The notes under the pieces were generated by a model. The model saw only the letters and a list, made by a program, of their open reading frames with translations, was not told where the DNA came from and searched no databases. Of a stretch of DNA of 9,479 bases, positions 1 to 5,964 are shown piece by piece; position 1 is the stretch's first letter, and every line of letters begins with the position of its first letter. Position numbers and translations under genes: made by a program. This stretch comes from Muribaculaceae bacterium (GTDB lineage: Bacteria > Bacteroidota > Bacteroidia > Bacteroidales > Muribaculaceae). The stretch is from assembly GCA_009775195.1 (NCBI GenBank), contig VSPF01000115.1:1-9479 (forward strand), read 5' to 3'.

Positions 1-52
1 TTTATATAATGTTTCATTATTGCAACAAAACAAGCAAAATTTGGTGAAGCTA

Positions 53-83
53 TTGCAAAGTACACTACCCTACCCTAATTTTG
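53..83 (+). promoter_or_regulatory. Bacteroidetes-type promoter for the serine hydrolase lipoprotein gene
   Basis: TAATTTTG at 76-83 fits the Bacteroidetes -7 consensus TAnnTTTG exactly. A weak -33 element (ATTG, 52-55; consensus TTTG) lies 20 nt upstream. The transcription start would fall near 88-92, almost on top of the first ATG at 91. This argues that translation starts at an internal ATG (100 or, better, 127). Boxes were found by eye and the start site is inferred. Confidence 0.5.
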
Positions 84-90
84 CAAAGCA

Positions 91-1323
91 ATGAAAAAGA
101 TGTCTGACAAAACTTCGGGCCGAGTTATGCGCCATCTCCTCCTCGTTATCGCTGCAGCTTCTGCTGTCGCAGCAGGCTGCAATAAGTTTACCAACTCCTA
201 TAGGGCTGACCATGGCCTTCCCCCCTGTGAATACACGGCCTCACTCGACAGCTTGTTTACCTCGCTGTTCCCCGATGCGCAGCCCGGCGCGATAGTCACG
301 GTGATGCGCAACGACACTATCATATACAACCATGCCTTCGGCCTGGCACGCCTCGACTCGTCAGTCTACATTACCGACAGCACACTCTTCAACCTCGCAT
401 CGGCATCAAAGAGTTTTTGCTCGGCAGCCATTTTAAAATTGTGCGAGCAGGGGACATTATCGCTTGACGACTCACTATCGAAATATTTCCCCGAATTTAA
501 CAATAAGTTGTTCGACCGCATACAAATCAGGAATATCCTCACCCACTCCTCGGGTCTTCCCGACCTTCGCCCCAGTGACCTCCAGGAGTGGAATAAATAT
601 GTGAAAAATCACGAAACCGTCTTTAGCGAAGGACCCGACTACAGACTTTATGGTTCTGAAAAAGAACACATGCAGATTTTCCGCGACCTCGGAGCCAACG
701 ACTATATCCCCAGTACCGAGTATCAACGCACCGACCCGGCCTTCATACTCGTTGTGCCGCTAATCGAACGTGTGACCGGCCGCGATTTCGACAGTTGGAT
801 GTCTGATAATATATTTAAGCCGGCCGGTATGACCGACACATATTATTATAATCCCGGCTGTACCCTACCCCGCATGGCCCATGGCTACCGTCGTACAAAC
901 GGCAATACCCGTGCCGGCGTATTCCGCAGCACCGACGGCCGATGGGAAGAATATGACTATGGCGAGGCAGATTATTTCCTTACCAAGGCCGACCGTGGGG
1001 CCTACTCGTCGGCACGCGACTTCATGCGCTGGAACCGCGCACTATATTCCGGAAAAATAATATCGAAGCAGTCGCTCGACAGCATAAATACAAGCTACCT
1101 CACCACAGCCGACGAACCAAACGTGACCTATGGCTTTGCCAATGCCATCGAGAATATTCCGGGCAAACCCATAAAAATCTATCATCTCAACACCAACGGT
1201 GGTTTCTCTATTACCGAAGCAACCATACCCGAACGTAAAATCAGTTATCTGATTTTTGCCACACGTGCAGATTGGGACCAGCGTGGCGTATTCGACAAGG
1301 TAGACTCAATCTTATTGAAATAA
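91..1323 (+). CDS. Serine hydrolase lipoprotein, beta-lactamase class C-like (PF00144)
   Basis: A 410-residue lipoprotein of the serine beta-lactamase / penicillin-binding-protein-like family. Members outside true beta-lactamases act as peptidases or esterases; the substrate here is unknown. The signal peptide ends in a lipobox VAAGC with Cys30 as the lipidated residue. The following residues (NKF) are not acidic, so there is no obvious surface-export signal. The nucleophile motif SxxK is S104-A-S-K107, followed by the family block IRNILTHSSGLPD (146-158). The second motif, normally YxN, reads Y211-Q-R213. The third (HxG-like) is probably H365-LNTNGG. Starting at Met13 (position 127) gives a compact 18-residue signal peptide and a normal leader after the predicted promoter; the 91 start leaves almost no leader and a long polar n-region. 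The gene converges on an AraC-type gene 17 nt downstream, with no clear hairpin between them. Confidence 0.9.
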   Translation: MKKMSDKTSGRVMRHLLLVIAAASAVAAGCNKFTNSYRADHGLPPCEYTASLDSLFTSLFPDAQPGAIVTVMRNDTIIYNHAFGLARLDSSVYITDSTLFNLASASKSFCSAAILKLCEQGTLSLDDSLSKYFPEFNNKLFDRIQIRNILTHSSGLPDLRPSDLQEWNKYVKNHETVFSEGPDYRLYGSEKEHMQIFRDLGANDYIPSTEYQRTDPAFILVVPLIERVTGRDFDSWMSDNIFKPAGMTDTYYYNPGCTLPRMAHGYRRTNGNTRAGVFRSTDGRWEEYDYGEADYFLTKADRGAYSSARDFMRWNRALYSGKIISKQSLDSINTSYLTTADEPNVTYGFANAIENIPGKPIKIYHLNTNGGFSITEATIPERKISYLIFATRADWDQRGVFDKVDSILLK

Positions 1324-1340
1324 GATAAAGTCAAAATACC

Positions 1341-2270
1341 CTACCCTTGTTTTTGAAATTCTGTAGGGCTAAGTCCTGTCAGATGTTTGAAGTATTTGCC
1401 GAAACTCGACTGGTTTGAAAAATTGAGCGCATAGGCCACTTGTTGGACGTTCTTTCCCGAATAACGCAACAAGTTCTTAGCCTCCATTATAACAAAGTGG
1501 TCTATCCAGCACGCCGCCGAGCGTCCCGTAGCCTCCTTGACAAGCAGGGACAGATATTTGGGCGATATAAAAAGCTGCGCCGCATAAAATGCCACCGACC
1601 GCTCGGTGGTATAGTAGAGGTGCACGAGTTTCAGGAAATCCTGCACGTAGCTATTGCGTCGCGGCCCGGACTGCACACCATCGCGCGTATCAATACGCCG
1701 GTATAGGAAAAGCATCATCTGATAGAACAATGCCGAAGTCATAGACGACACAATATGCCGGTTGAGCTGCATGTTGAAACGGTCGCTCATTATCTGGTGT
1801 ATCAACGCCACATAGCGCAGTAGCATATGCACCTCTCGTTCGCGAAGCTCCATTACGGGCGTTTCGTGACTTACGAGGGCATCGACCGATATACTCGAAA
1901 ACGATATGTTGAGGTCGTGTAGAAAACTTGGAGAATATATCAATATATGCGCATCTATCTGGTCGTTGTCACCAGTATGCAGATTGACCAGCGAACCATG
2001 ATTGAGGCTTACAGCCGCCGGACCGTTTATGTCGATAGAGACAGTATTTAGGTCTACATGCATACTGCCCTTTACAAGTATCAACATCACATTTCCCGTG
2101 ACTTTGAACAAACTATTGTTTAGCTCGCCCAGACGAGACGACACATCAGAAGTCATGTGACTATAGTAACACGACCCCTCAATCATGCTGAAATCAGTCG
2201 AAATATTTTCAAGCAAGGCTATAGAATCCTGGCTAAGTTCTTTTTCGTTCTCTATTGCGGGTTTTTCCAT
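1341..2270 (-). CDS. AraC-family transcriptional regulator
   Basis: A 309-residue cytoplasmic regulator. The C-terminal AraC/XylS DNA-binding domain spans about residues 225-305 and has two helix-turn-helix units. The first includes LFISPKYLSLLVKEATG. The second is NVQQVAYALNFSNQSSFGKYF followed by the signature HLTGLSPTEF. The N-terminal ~200 residues look like a cupin-type sensing domain (beta-rich, with SMHVDLNTVSIDINGPAAVSLN) and a helical linker; the ligand is unknown. It is transcribed towards the serine hydrolase gene and away from the beta-helix lipoprotein gene, so the 128-nt divergent region is the obvious place for its operator. The start at 2270 sits about 13 nt after the transcription start predicted from a -7 box at 2290-2297. 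The regulated genes are not evident from sequence. Confidence 0.92.
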   Translation of the reverse strand: MEKPAIENEKELSQDSIALLENISTDFSMIEGSCYYSHMTSDVSSRLGELNNSLFKVTGNVMLILVKGSMHVDLNTVSIDINGPAAVSLNHGSLVNLHTGDNDQIDAHILIYSPSFLHDLNISFSSISVDALVSHETPVMELREREVHMLLRYVALIHQIMSDRFNMQLNRHIVSSMTSALFYQMMLFLYRRIDTRDGVQSGPRRNSYVQDFLKLVHLYYTTERSVAFYAAQLFISPKYLSLLVKEATGRSAACWIDHFVIMEAKNLLRYSGKNVQQVAYALNFSNQSSFGKYFKHLTGLSPTEFQKQG

Positions 2271-2289
2271 TACAAAATGAATTATGCGA

Positions 2290-2319
2290 CAAAATTACGA
2301 ATATTTTGGCACACCCACA
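2290..2319 (-). promoter_or_regulatory. Candidate promoter for the AraC-type regulator
   Basis: Read on the minus strand, TAATTTTG (2297 down to 2290) is an exact TAnnTTTG -7 box. About 18 nt upstream, TGTG (2319-2316) is a 3 of 4 match to the TTTG -33 box. The inferred transcription start near 2283 leaves a short leader before the ATG at 2270, like the short leader predicted for the 4412 gene. Confidence 0.42.
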
Positions 2320-2333
2320 CGTAGTGACACCCA
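2311..2333. promoter_or_regulatory. Possible AraC-type operator: 7-bp direct repeat in the divergent region
   Basis: ACACCCA occurs at 2311-2317 and again at 2327-2333, a 16-bp pitch, with a CAC-GTA-GTG near-palindrome (2318-2326) between them. AraC-family proteins often bind direct repeats about two helical turns apart, and this pair overlaps the -33 area of the regulator's own promoter. Autoregulation, or control of the divergent lipoprotein gene, is possible. The repeat is short and could be chance. Confidence 0.22.
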
Positions 2334-2398
2334 AAGTGCCAACTTTCGTTCCATTTAAGCCAAAGCGATACAAATAAGGTACAATAATTTAAATATGT

Positions 2399-3805
2399 GT
2401 GCGTTATATCTTTATGCAAAAGATATACCTCCTCATAGCCCTGATAATTGCCCTTGCGGGCTGTATAGAAGACGGTTTCACAACCTCGCCTTCCGACCAG
2501 CCATTGTTCTCAGTCGATACCCTCAAGCTCGGCACAGTATTTACCGACGAGGTCACCACCACGCACCGCTTTACCGTGCGCAACCCTCATTCTAAACAAA
2601 TATCTATTAGCGAGATTTCGCTGTCGGGCGATGCTGCCGATTATTTCCGCCTCAATGTCGACGGTATTTCCGGGCATCGTTTCAACAATGTCGAAATCAG
2701 GAGCAAAGACTCTATCTATGTTTTTGTGGAGGCCACCCTGCCCGAGGGCTCCAAACCATTAAGCTATTTCGAGGCTAAGGTAAATTTTACTACCAACGGA
2801 GTAACCAGTGATGTCGTCATTACTGCCGCAGGTCAGAATGTAAACCGATTGAGGGCCGTCACCCTGACCGAAGACACTCATTTCGACAGTGCCCTGCCCT
2901 ACCAGGTTTTCGACAGCCTCGTGGTAGCACCCGGCGCCACACTGACGGTAGCACCCGGCACACAAATGTATTTTCACGATAAATCGATGCTCATAGTCCG
3001 TGGCCGTATGATTGCCGAAGGCACCATAGACGCACCTATCAACATGACCGGCGACCGCACCGGAAATGTTGTAGGCGACATATCGTTCGACCTTATGTCG
3101 CGCCAGTGGACGGGTGTTTTCTTTACATCGACATCGACAAAAAACATATTAAGCCACGTGTCACTGCGCAATACGACCCAGGGAGTCACCCTCGACGGCG
3201 ACCCACAGTCGGGCGATACACAACTGACACTTGTCAATACCCGTCTTCGCAATTCCGGAGGGCTCGTACTCGAGGCATATCACAGCACCATCAATGCCAC
3301 AGGGTGCGAATTTGCCGAGGCTTCCGACGGACTCGTGTACCTGCAAGGAGGTCGATATAATTTCACTCACTGTACATTTGCAAATTACTACCTCTTTACA
3401 GCCATCGGCGGCCCGGCAGTGCAGTTTGCACATGTAAGTGCCGACGAAAAGACAGGACTCGACGACGGTTCGGGCCTACCCTACACTCAGGCTACTTTTG
3501 TCAACTGCATCATATACGGCAATGGTGCCGACCTGAGCCACGGCGACCTGACAGGCACCGGCATTACTATGCGCCGCTGCCTGCTGAAGAGCAAGGGTAG
3601 TGATGACGACAATTTCATAGAATGTATATGGGATACCGACCCTCTATATTACACAGTGCGTTCCGACTACTATTTCGACTACCGCGTCAAACCCGACTCT
3701 CCTGCCATAGGTGCCGGCGAGGCCACCGACGCCCCTGCCGACTGGTATGGGACAACACGCGCCAGCACTCTGGGGGCATACGAATTTACATCTCCCGAAG
3801 AATAA
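2399..3805 (+). CDS. Surface-type lipoprotein with Ig-like N-terminal domain and right-handed beta-helix
   Basis: A 468-residue lipoprotein with no recognised catalytic motif. The lipobox is ALAGC, with Cys22 counted from the GTG at 2399 or Cys17 from the ATG at 2414; both starts give a usable signal peptide. After the Cys comes IEDG. Acidic residues just after the lipidated Cys are the Bacteroidetes export signal for surface lipoproteins, so display on the outer face is likely. Residues ~35-150 resemble an ASH/Ig-like beta-sandwich of the choice-of-anchor type (FSVDTLKLGTVF ... HRFTVRNP). From ~170 the sequence becomes a parallel beta-helix, opening with VAPGATLTVAPGTQMYF (G187) and continuing with runs such as LRNTTQGV and INATGCEFAEASDG. 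The C-terminus DSPAIGAGEATDAP ... LGAYEF is the classic end of Bacteroidales beta-helix lipoproteins. Carbohydrate binding or adhesion is a guess. The gene ends at a strong terminator. No convincing promoter was found upstream. Confidence 0.88.
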   Translation: MRYIFMQKIYLLIALIIALAGCIEDGFTTSPSDQPLFSVDTLKLGTVFTDEVTTTHRFTVRNPHSKQISISEISLSGDAADYFRLNVDGISGHRFNNVEIRSKDSIYVFVEATLPEGSKPLSYFEAKVNFTTNGVTSDVVITAAGQNVNRLRAVTLTEDTHFDSALPYQVFDSLVVAPGATLTVAPGTQMYFHDKSMLIVRGRMIAEGTIDAPINMTGDRTGNVVGDISFDLMSRQWTGVFFTSTSTKNILSHVSLRNTTQGVTLDGDPQSGDTQLTLVNTRLRNSGGLVLEAYHSTINATGCEFAEASDGLVYLQGGRYNFTHCTFANYYLFTAIGGPAVQFAHVSADEKTGLDDGSGLPYTQATFVNCIIYGNGADLSHGDLTGTGITMRRCLLKSKGSDDDNFIECIWDTDPLYYTVRSDYYFDYRVKPDSPAIGAGEATDAPADWYGTTRASTLGAYEFTSPEE

Positions 3806-3821
3806 AATAGCACAACAATTC

Positions 3822-3865
3822 AAAACGACAACCGCGACAAAAAACAACGTCGCGGTTGTCGTTTT
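3822..3865 (+). terminator. Intrinsic terminator after the beta-helix lipoprotein gene
   Basis: A perfect 17-bp stem: AAAACGACAACCGCGAC (3822-3838) pairs with its exact complement at 3849-3865, around a 10-nt A-rich loop. The right arm ends in TTTT, giving the U-run; the left arm begins with AAAA, so it can also work on the minus strand. It begins 16 nt after the stop codon at 3803-3805. It also forms the left boundary of the DnaA-box-rich region. Confidence 0.85.
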
Positions 3866-4310
3866 ATGTTGTAGAAAAGCATGTAGAAAACACTCAATAA
3901 GTTTTCAAGAACTTTATTTGGTAACTAACACTATTTGTATATAGCCTTGGACGTATGCGAAATGCAAGAAATTACATATAAAATTTATAAGCTAATTATC
4001 ATAGGCTTACTAACACAAAAAACAGTCCTTATCAACAAAAAACACTATCGAAAAGTTATCAAATTATCGAATAGCACACTTTTCAACACTATGTAGATAA
4101 AACACGATAATCTATGAATAGCAACGACTTACGTTGTAGATAAACTGTCAACGACCCAATTGCAGACATCAATAAGTGACATAAGCAAAAAAAGAGCCAA
4201 AAACTTATCACAGCTTTCAACACCCATTATTATTACTCCTCGGTTTTTTGTTTTAAAAAATTTTTTTTCAAATAAAGAGATAAATAAAAAATAAGAATGT
4301 TGAAAAGTCG
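3866..4310. other. Candidate replication origin (oriC): cluster of DnaA-box-like 9-mers beside an AT-rich tract
   Basis: This stretch holds no convincing gene. It holds seven exact matches to TT[A/T]TC[A/T]ACA, one base from the canonical DnaA box TTATCCACA. Plus strand: 4029-4037 (TTATCAACA) and 4080-4088 (TTTTCAACA). Minus strand: 3870-3878 and 3882-3890 (TTTTCTACA), 4092-4100 and 4135-4143 (TTATCTACA), 4298-4306 (TTTTCAACA). One-mismatch copies lie at 3902-3910, 4046-4054 and 4214-4222. Even with AT-rich composition, far fewer than one match is expected in this length. Boxes flank a 54-nt tract of about 9% GC that could be the unwinding element. Bacteroidetes origins need not sit next to dnaA, so its absence here does not exclude oriC. 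Against it: flanking genes on both sides run in the same direction, and GC skew was not computed. A DnaA-titration or DnaA-regulated region is the main alternative. Confidence 0.6.
4244..4297. other. Extremely AT-rich tract, candidate DNA unwinding element
   Basis: Only 5 of 54 bases are G or C. The tract has T-runs on the left (TTTTTTG, then AAAAAATTTTTTTT) and A-rich sequence on the right. It is bordered on the left by the box-like CTTTCAACA (4214-4222) and immediately on the right by an exact box (4298-4306). A low-melting tract flanked by initiator boxes is the standard bacterial origin layout. It could also simply be bent or promoter-type intergenic DNA. Confidence 0.5.
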
Positions 4311-4358
4311 GCAATAAACGAAGAAAGAGCAAAAAATGACTACCTGAAGGGCTAATCT

Positions 4359-4384
4359 AAAATTTTGCCCCGAGGCAAAATTTT
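4359..4384. repeat. Perfect 11-bp inverted repeat overlapping the operon promoter
   Basis: AAAATTTTGCC (4359-4369) and GGCAAAATTTT (4374-4384) form a perfect inverted repeat around a 4-nt CCGA centre. The left arm contains the TTTG -33 box (4364-4367) of the promoter for the downstream operon, and the right arm ends 2 nt before the -7 box. It lies upstream of the predicted transcription start, so an operator for a dimeric regulator is more likely than an attenuator. Read from upstream it would also make a hairpin ending in TTTT, a weak terminator. Confidence 0.7.
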
Positions 4385-4394
4385 CGTATTTTTG
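4364..4394 (+). promoter_or_regulatory. Bacteroidetes-type promoter for the amidase-HAD-gmd-fcl-upp operon
   Basis: TTTG at 4364-4367, exactly 19 nt, then TATTTTTG at 4387-4394: both boxes match the Bacteroidetes -33/-7 consensus (TTTG, TAnnTTTG) with preferred spacing. Transcription would start near 4400, leaving about 12 nt before the ATG at 4412. No other promoter or terminator is obvious before the end of upp at 8754. Confidence 0.65.
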
Positions 4395-4411
4395 CGTCAA
4401 ATTAAGATACT

Positions 4412-5284
4412 ATGCTCAAACGTGCAATAACCATAATTATAGTTGCAGCCGGCGCGATGACAATGCATGGTCAGACTGCCGTGCGATTTGGCAACGAAGT
4501 TTCCGACACCACCATGATAAACGAACTCCTCGAGAGTCGCGGTGCCTCGCAAAACTTTGCCAATGCCGAAAGCCGTGTAGCCCTGTTTGCCCGCAGCTTC
4601 GAGGGCACGCCTTACGGGTCACATACCCTCGAAGGCGACCCCGAGATGCTGACAGTGCGCCTCGACAGCCTCGACTGTACCACCTTTGTAGAAACAGCCA
4701 TGGCGCTCGCCTATACATCGATGGAGTCGCGGCGTTCGTGGCGTGATTTTGTCTACAATCTTCAGCGTATGCGCTATCGGGGGGGCAATGTCAACGGTTA
4801 TCCCTCGCGCCTGCATTATATATGTGACTGGATTGTTGACAACCGTCACCGTGGTATTTTTACCGATGTCACCGACCACTTCCCACGAGTGTCATATATA
4901 ATGCGTACGATTGATTTCATGACCTCGAACCGCGAGCTCTACCCTGCCCTGGCCGACTCGGCCAATTATGCCCGTATGCGCGACCTCGAAAACGGTTATC
5001 GTCAACATCGCTTCCCATATATAAAGACCAACGACCTTGCCCTGAAGGCAACCAAGGCCGAATTGCACGACGGTGATGTAGTAGCGCTGGTATCGAATCT
5101 TAAAAACCTCGATGTGACGCATATGGGTATCATCGTCAAAGACGGCCCCGGTGCCGAACCTTACCTGCTGCACGCCTCGTCGACCGACGGCAAGGTGGAG
5201 GTTTCGAAACTGCCGCTTGACCAGTTTATGAAAAAGAACCGCCAATGGCTTGGGCTGCGTGTAATCAGGCTTATCAACAATTGA
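4412..5284 (+). CDS. DUF1460 family N-acetylmuramoyl-L-alanine amidase-like protein (NlpC/P60 fold)
   Basis: A 290-residue exported protein of the DUF1460 family (PF07313). Characterised members are NlpC/P60-fold cysteine amidases that cut the MurNAc-L-Ala bond, with a preference for 1,6-anhydro-muropeptides, so a role in cell-wall fragment recycling is expected. The N-terminus is a Sec signal peptide (residues 1 to ~20, core ITIIIVAAGAMTM, then HGQ) with no lipobox, so the product is probably periplasmic. The catalytic Cys lies in LDCTTFVE (C89). Candidate catalytic or binding histidines are H237 in VTHMGI and H254 in LLHASS, at the positions typical of the family. Length is normal and the key residues are present. 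It is the first gene of the operon, with a matching promoter just upstream; the next gene starts 9 nt after its stop. Confidence 0.9.
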   Translation: MLKRAITIIIVAAGAMTMHGQTAVRFGNEVSDTTMINELLESRGASQNFANAESRVALFARSFEGTPYGSHTLEGDPEMLTVRLDSLDCTTFVETAMALAYTSMESRRSWRDFVYNLQRMRYRGGNVNGYPSRLHYICDWIVDNRHRGIFTDVTDHFPRVSYIMRTIDFMTSNRELYPALADSANYARMRDLENGYRQHRFPYIKTNDLALKATKAELHDGDVVALVSNLKNLDVTHMGIIVKDGPGAEPYLLHASSTDGKVEVSKLPLDQFMKKNRQWLGLRVIRLINN

Positions 5285-5293
5285 CTTAGGTTT

Positions 5294-5938
5294 ATGGTTT
5301 ACGCTTTCGACCTCGACGACACGCTCTATACCGAGATGGACTTTGTCTACTCGGGTTATCGTGTAGTAGCGCGCGAACTGGCCAAAGACAGCGATATAGA
5401 TGCCGACATATATTTCGAGGGCATAAGCTGGCGCCGTCCCGTAGGTTTTGAGTGGGCACTTGACCAATATCGTCGACACGGGGGCAAGGATGTAGAAATG
5501 AGTGTTGATAAGATGATAGAAATCTACCGTGGTCATAAGCCTGAGATAAAGCTGCGCCCCGGCATAGGTCGATTGCTCGAAAACCTGCATCGCGAAGGAC
5601 ATGTTTTAGTGCTTATCACCGACGGGTCGACACGTCACCAACGCTCTAAAATCCATGCTCTCGACATAGAAAAATATTTCGACAAAATACTCATCAGCGA
5701 GGAAACCGGCGGCGACAAGACTACAGACATACCATGGTCGATTGTCGAAAAATCATATGCAGCCCCCGGGCAGCGCTTCGTGTATGTGGGCGACAATATG
5801 AGCAAAGACTTTCTGCGGCCAGGCTTGCGGGGATGGTTGACCGTGATGAGCCTCGACACCGCAGGCGTAAATGTATTTCCTCAGAACTTATCTGACTGGC
5901 CGCCACAAAACCGCCCAAGATATGTGGTTGTTATTTAA
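5294..5938 (+). CDS. HAD-superfamily hydrolase (phosphatase)
   Basis: A 214-residue soluble protein with the full HAD motif set. Motif I is D6-L-D8-D-T (nucleophile D6, acid/base D8). Motif II is T109 in LITDGS. Motif III is probably K142 in GGDKTTD. Motif IV is the magnesium-binding G-D167-N-x3-D172. The helical insert between motifs I and II (~15-90) is a C1-type cap like those of nucleotidases and small-sugar phosphatases. The substrate cannot be read from sequence. Sitting between a cell-wall amidase and the GDP-fucose genes, it might act on a nucleotide, sugar phosphate or a pathway side product, but this is inference. No signal peptide; cytoplasmic. It starts 9 nt after the previous stop and is followed by gmd after 26 nt, so it is probably translated from the same mRNA. 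Confidence 0.88.
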   Translation: MVYAFDLDDTLYTEMDFVYSGYRVVARELAKDSDIDADIYFEGISWRRPVGFEWALDQYRRHGGKDVEMSVDKMIEIYRGHKPEIKLRPGIGRLLENLHREGHVLVLITDGSTRHQRSKIHALDIEKYFDKILISEETGGDKTTDIPWSIVEKSYAAPGQRFVYVGDNMSKDFLRPGLRGWLTVMSLDTAGVNVFPQNLSDWPPQNRPRYVVVI

Positions 5939-5964
5939 TTGTAAAGCAATTTAGATAAAATATT

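Noticed and set aside
1324..1340. Terminator between the convergent serine hydrolase and AraC-type genes
   Set aside because: Only 17 nt, with no inverted repeat; any termination must happen inside the neighbouring gene or by Rho.
66..1347. Exact 11-bp repeat TACCCTACCCT at 66-76 and 1337-1347 flanking the serine hydrolase gene
   Set aside because: It could suggest insertion of the gene, but the motif is a simple repeat of TACCC, a similar string also occurs inside the gene near 871, and there are no mobile-element features. Probably chance.
2407..2414. TATCTTTA as a -7 box for the beta-helix lipoprotein gene
   Set aside because: It overlaps the start codons themselves and has no TTTG-like -33 box at the right distance, so it cannot serve this gene.
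4205..4213. TTATCACAG as a further DnaA box
   Set aside because: It matches the 9-mer at only six positions unless a gap is allowed; left out of the count.
4892..5602. 236-codon open frame on the minus strand
   Set aside because: It lies opposite the amidase and HAD genes, both of which have clear family motifs. The translation shows no recognisable domain and spans two genes, as expected of an antisense shadow.
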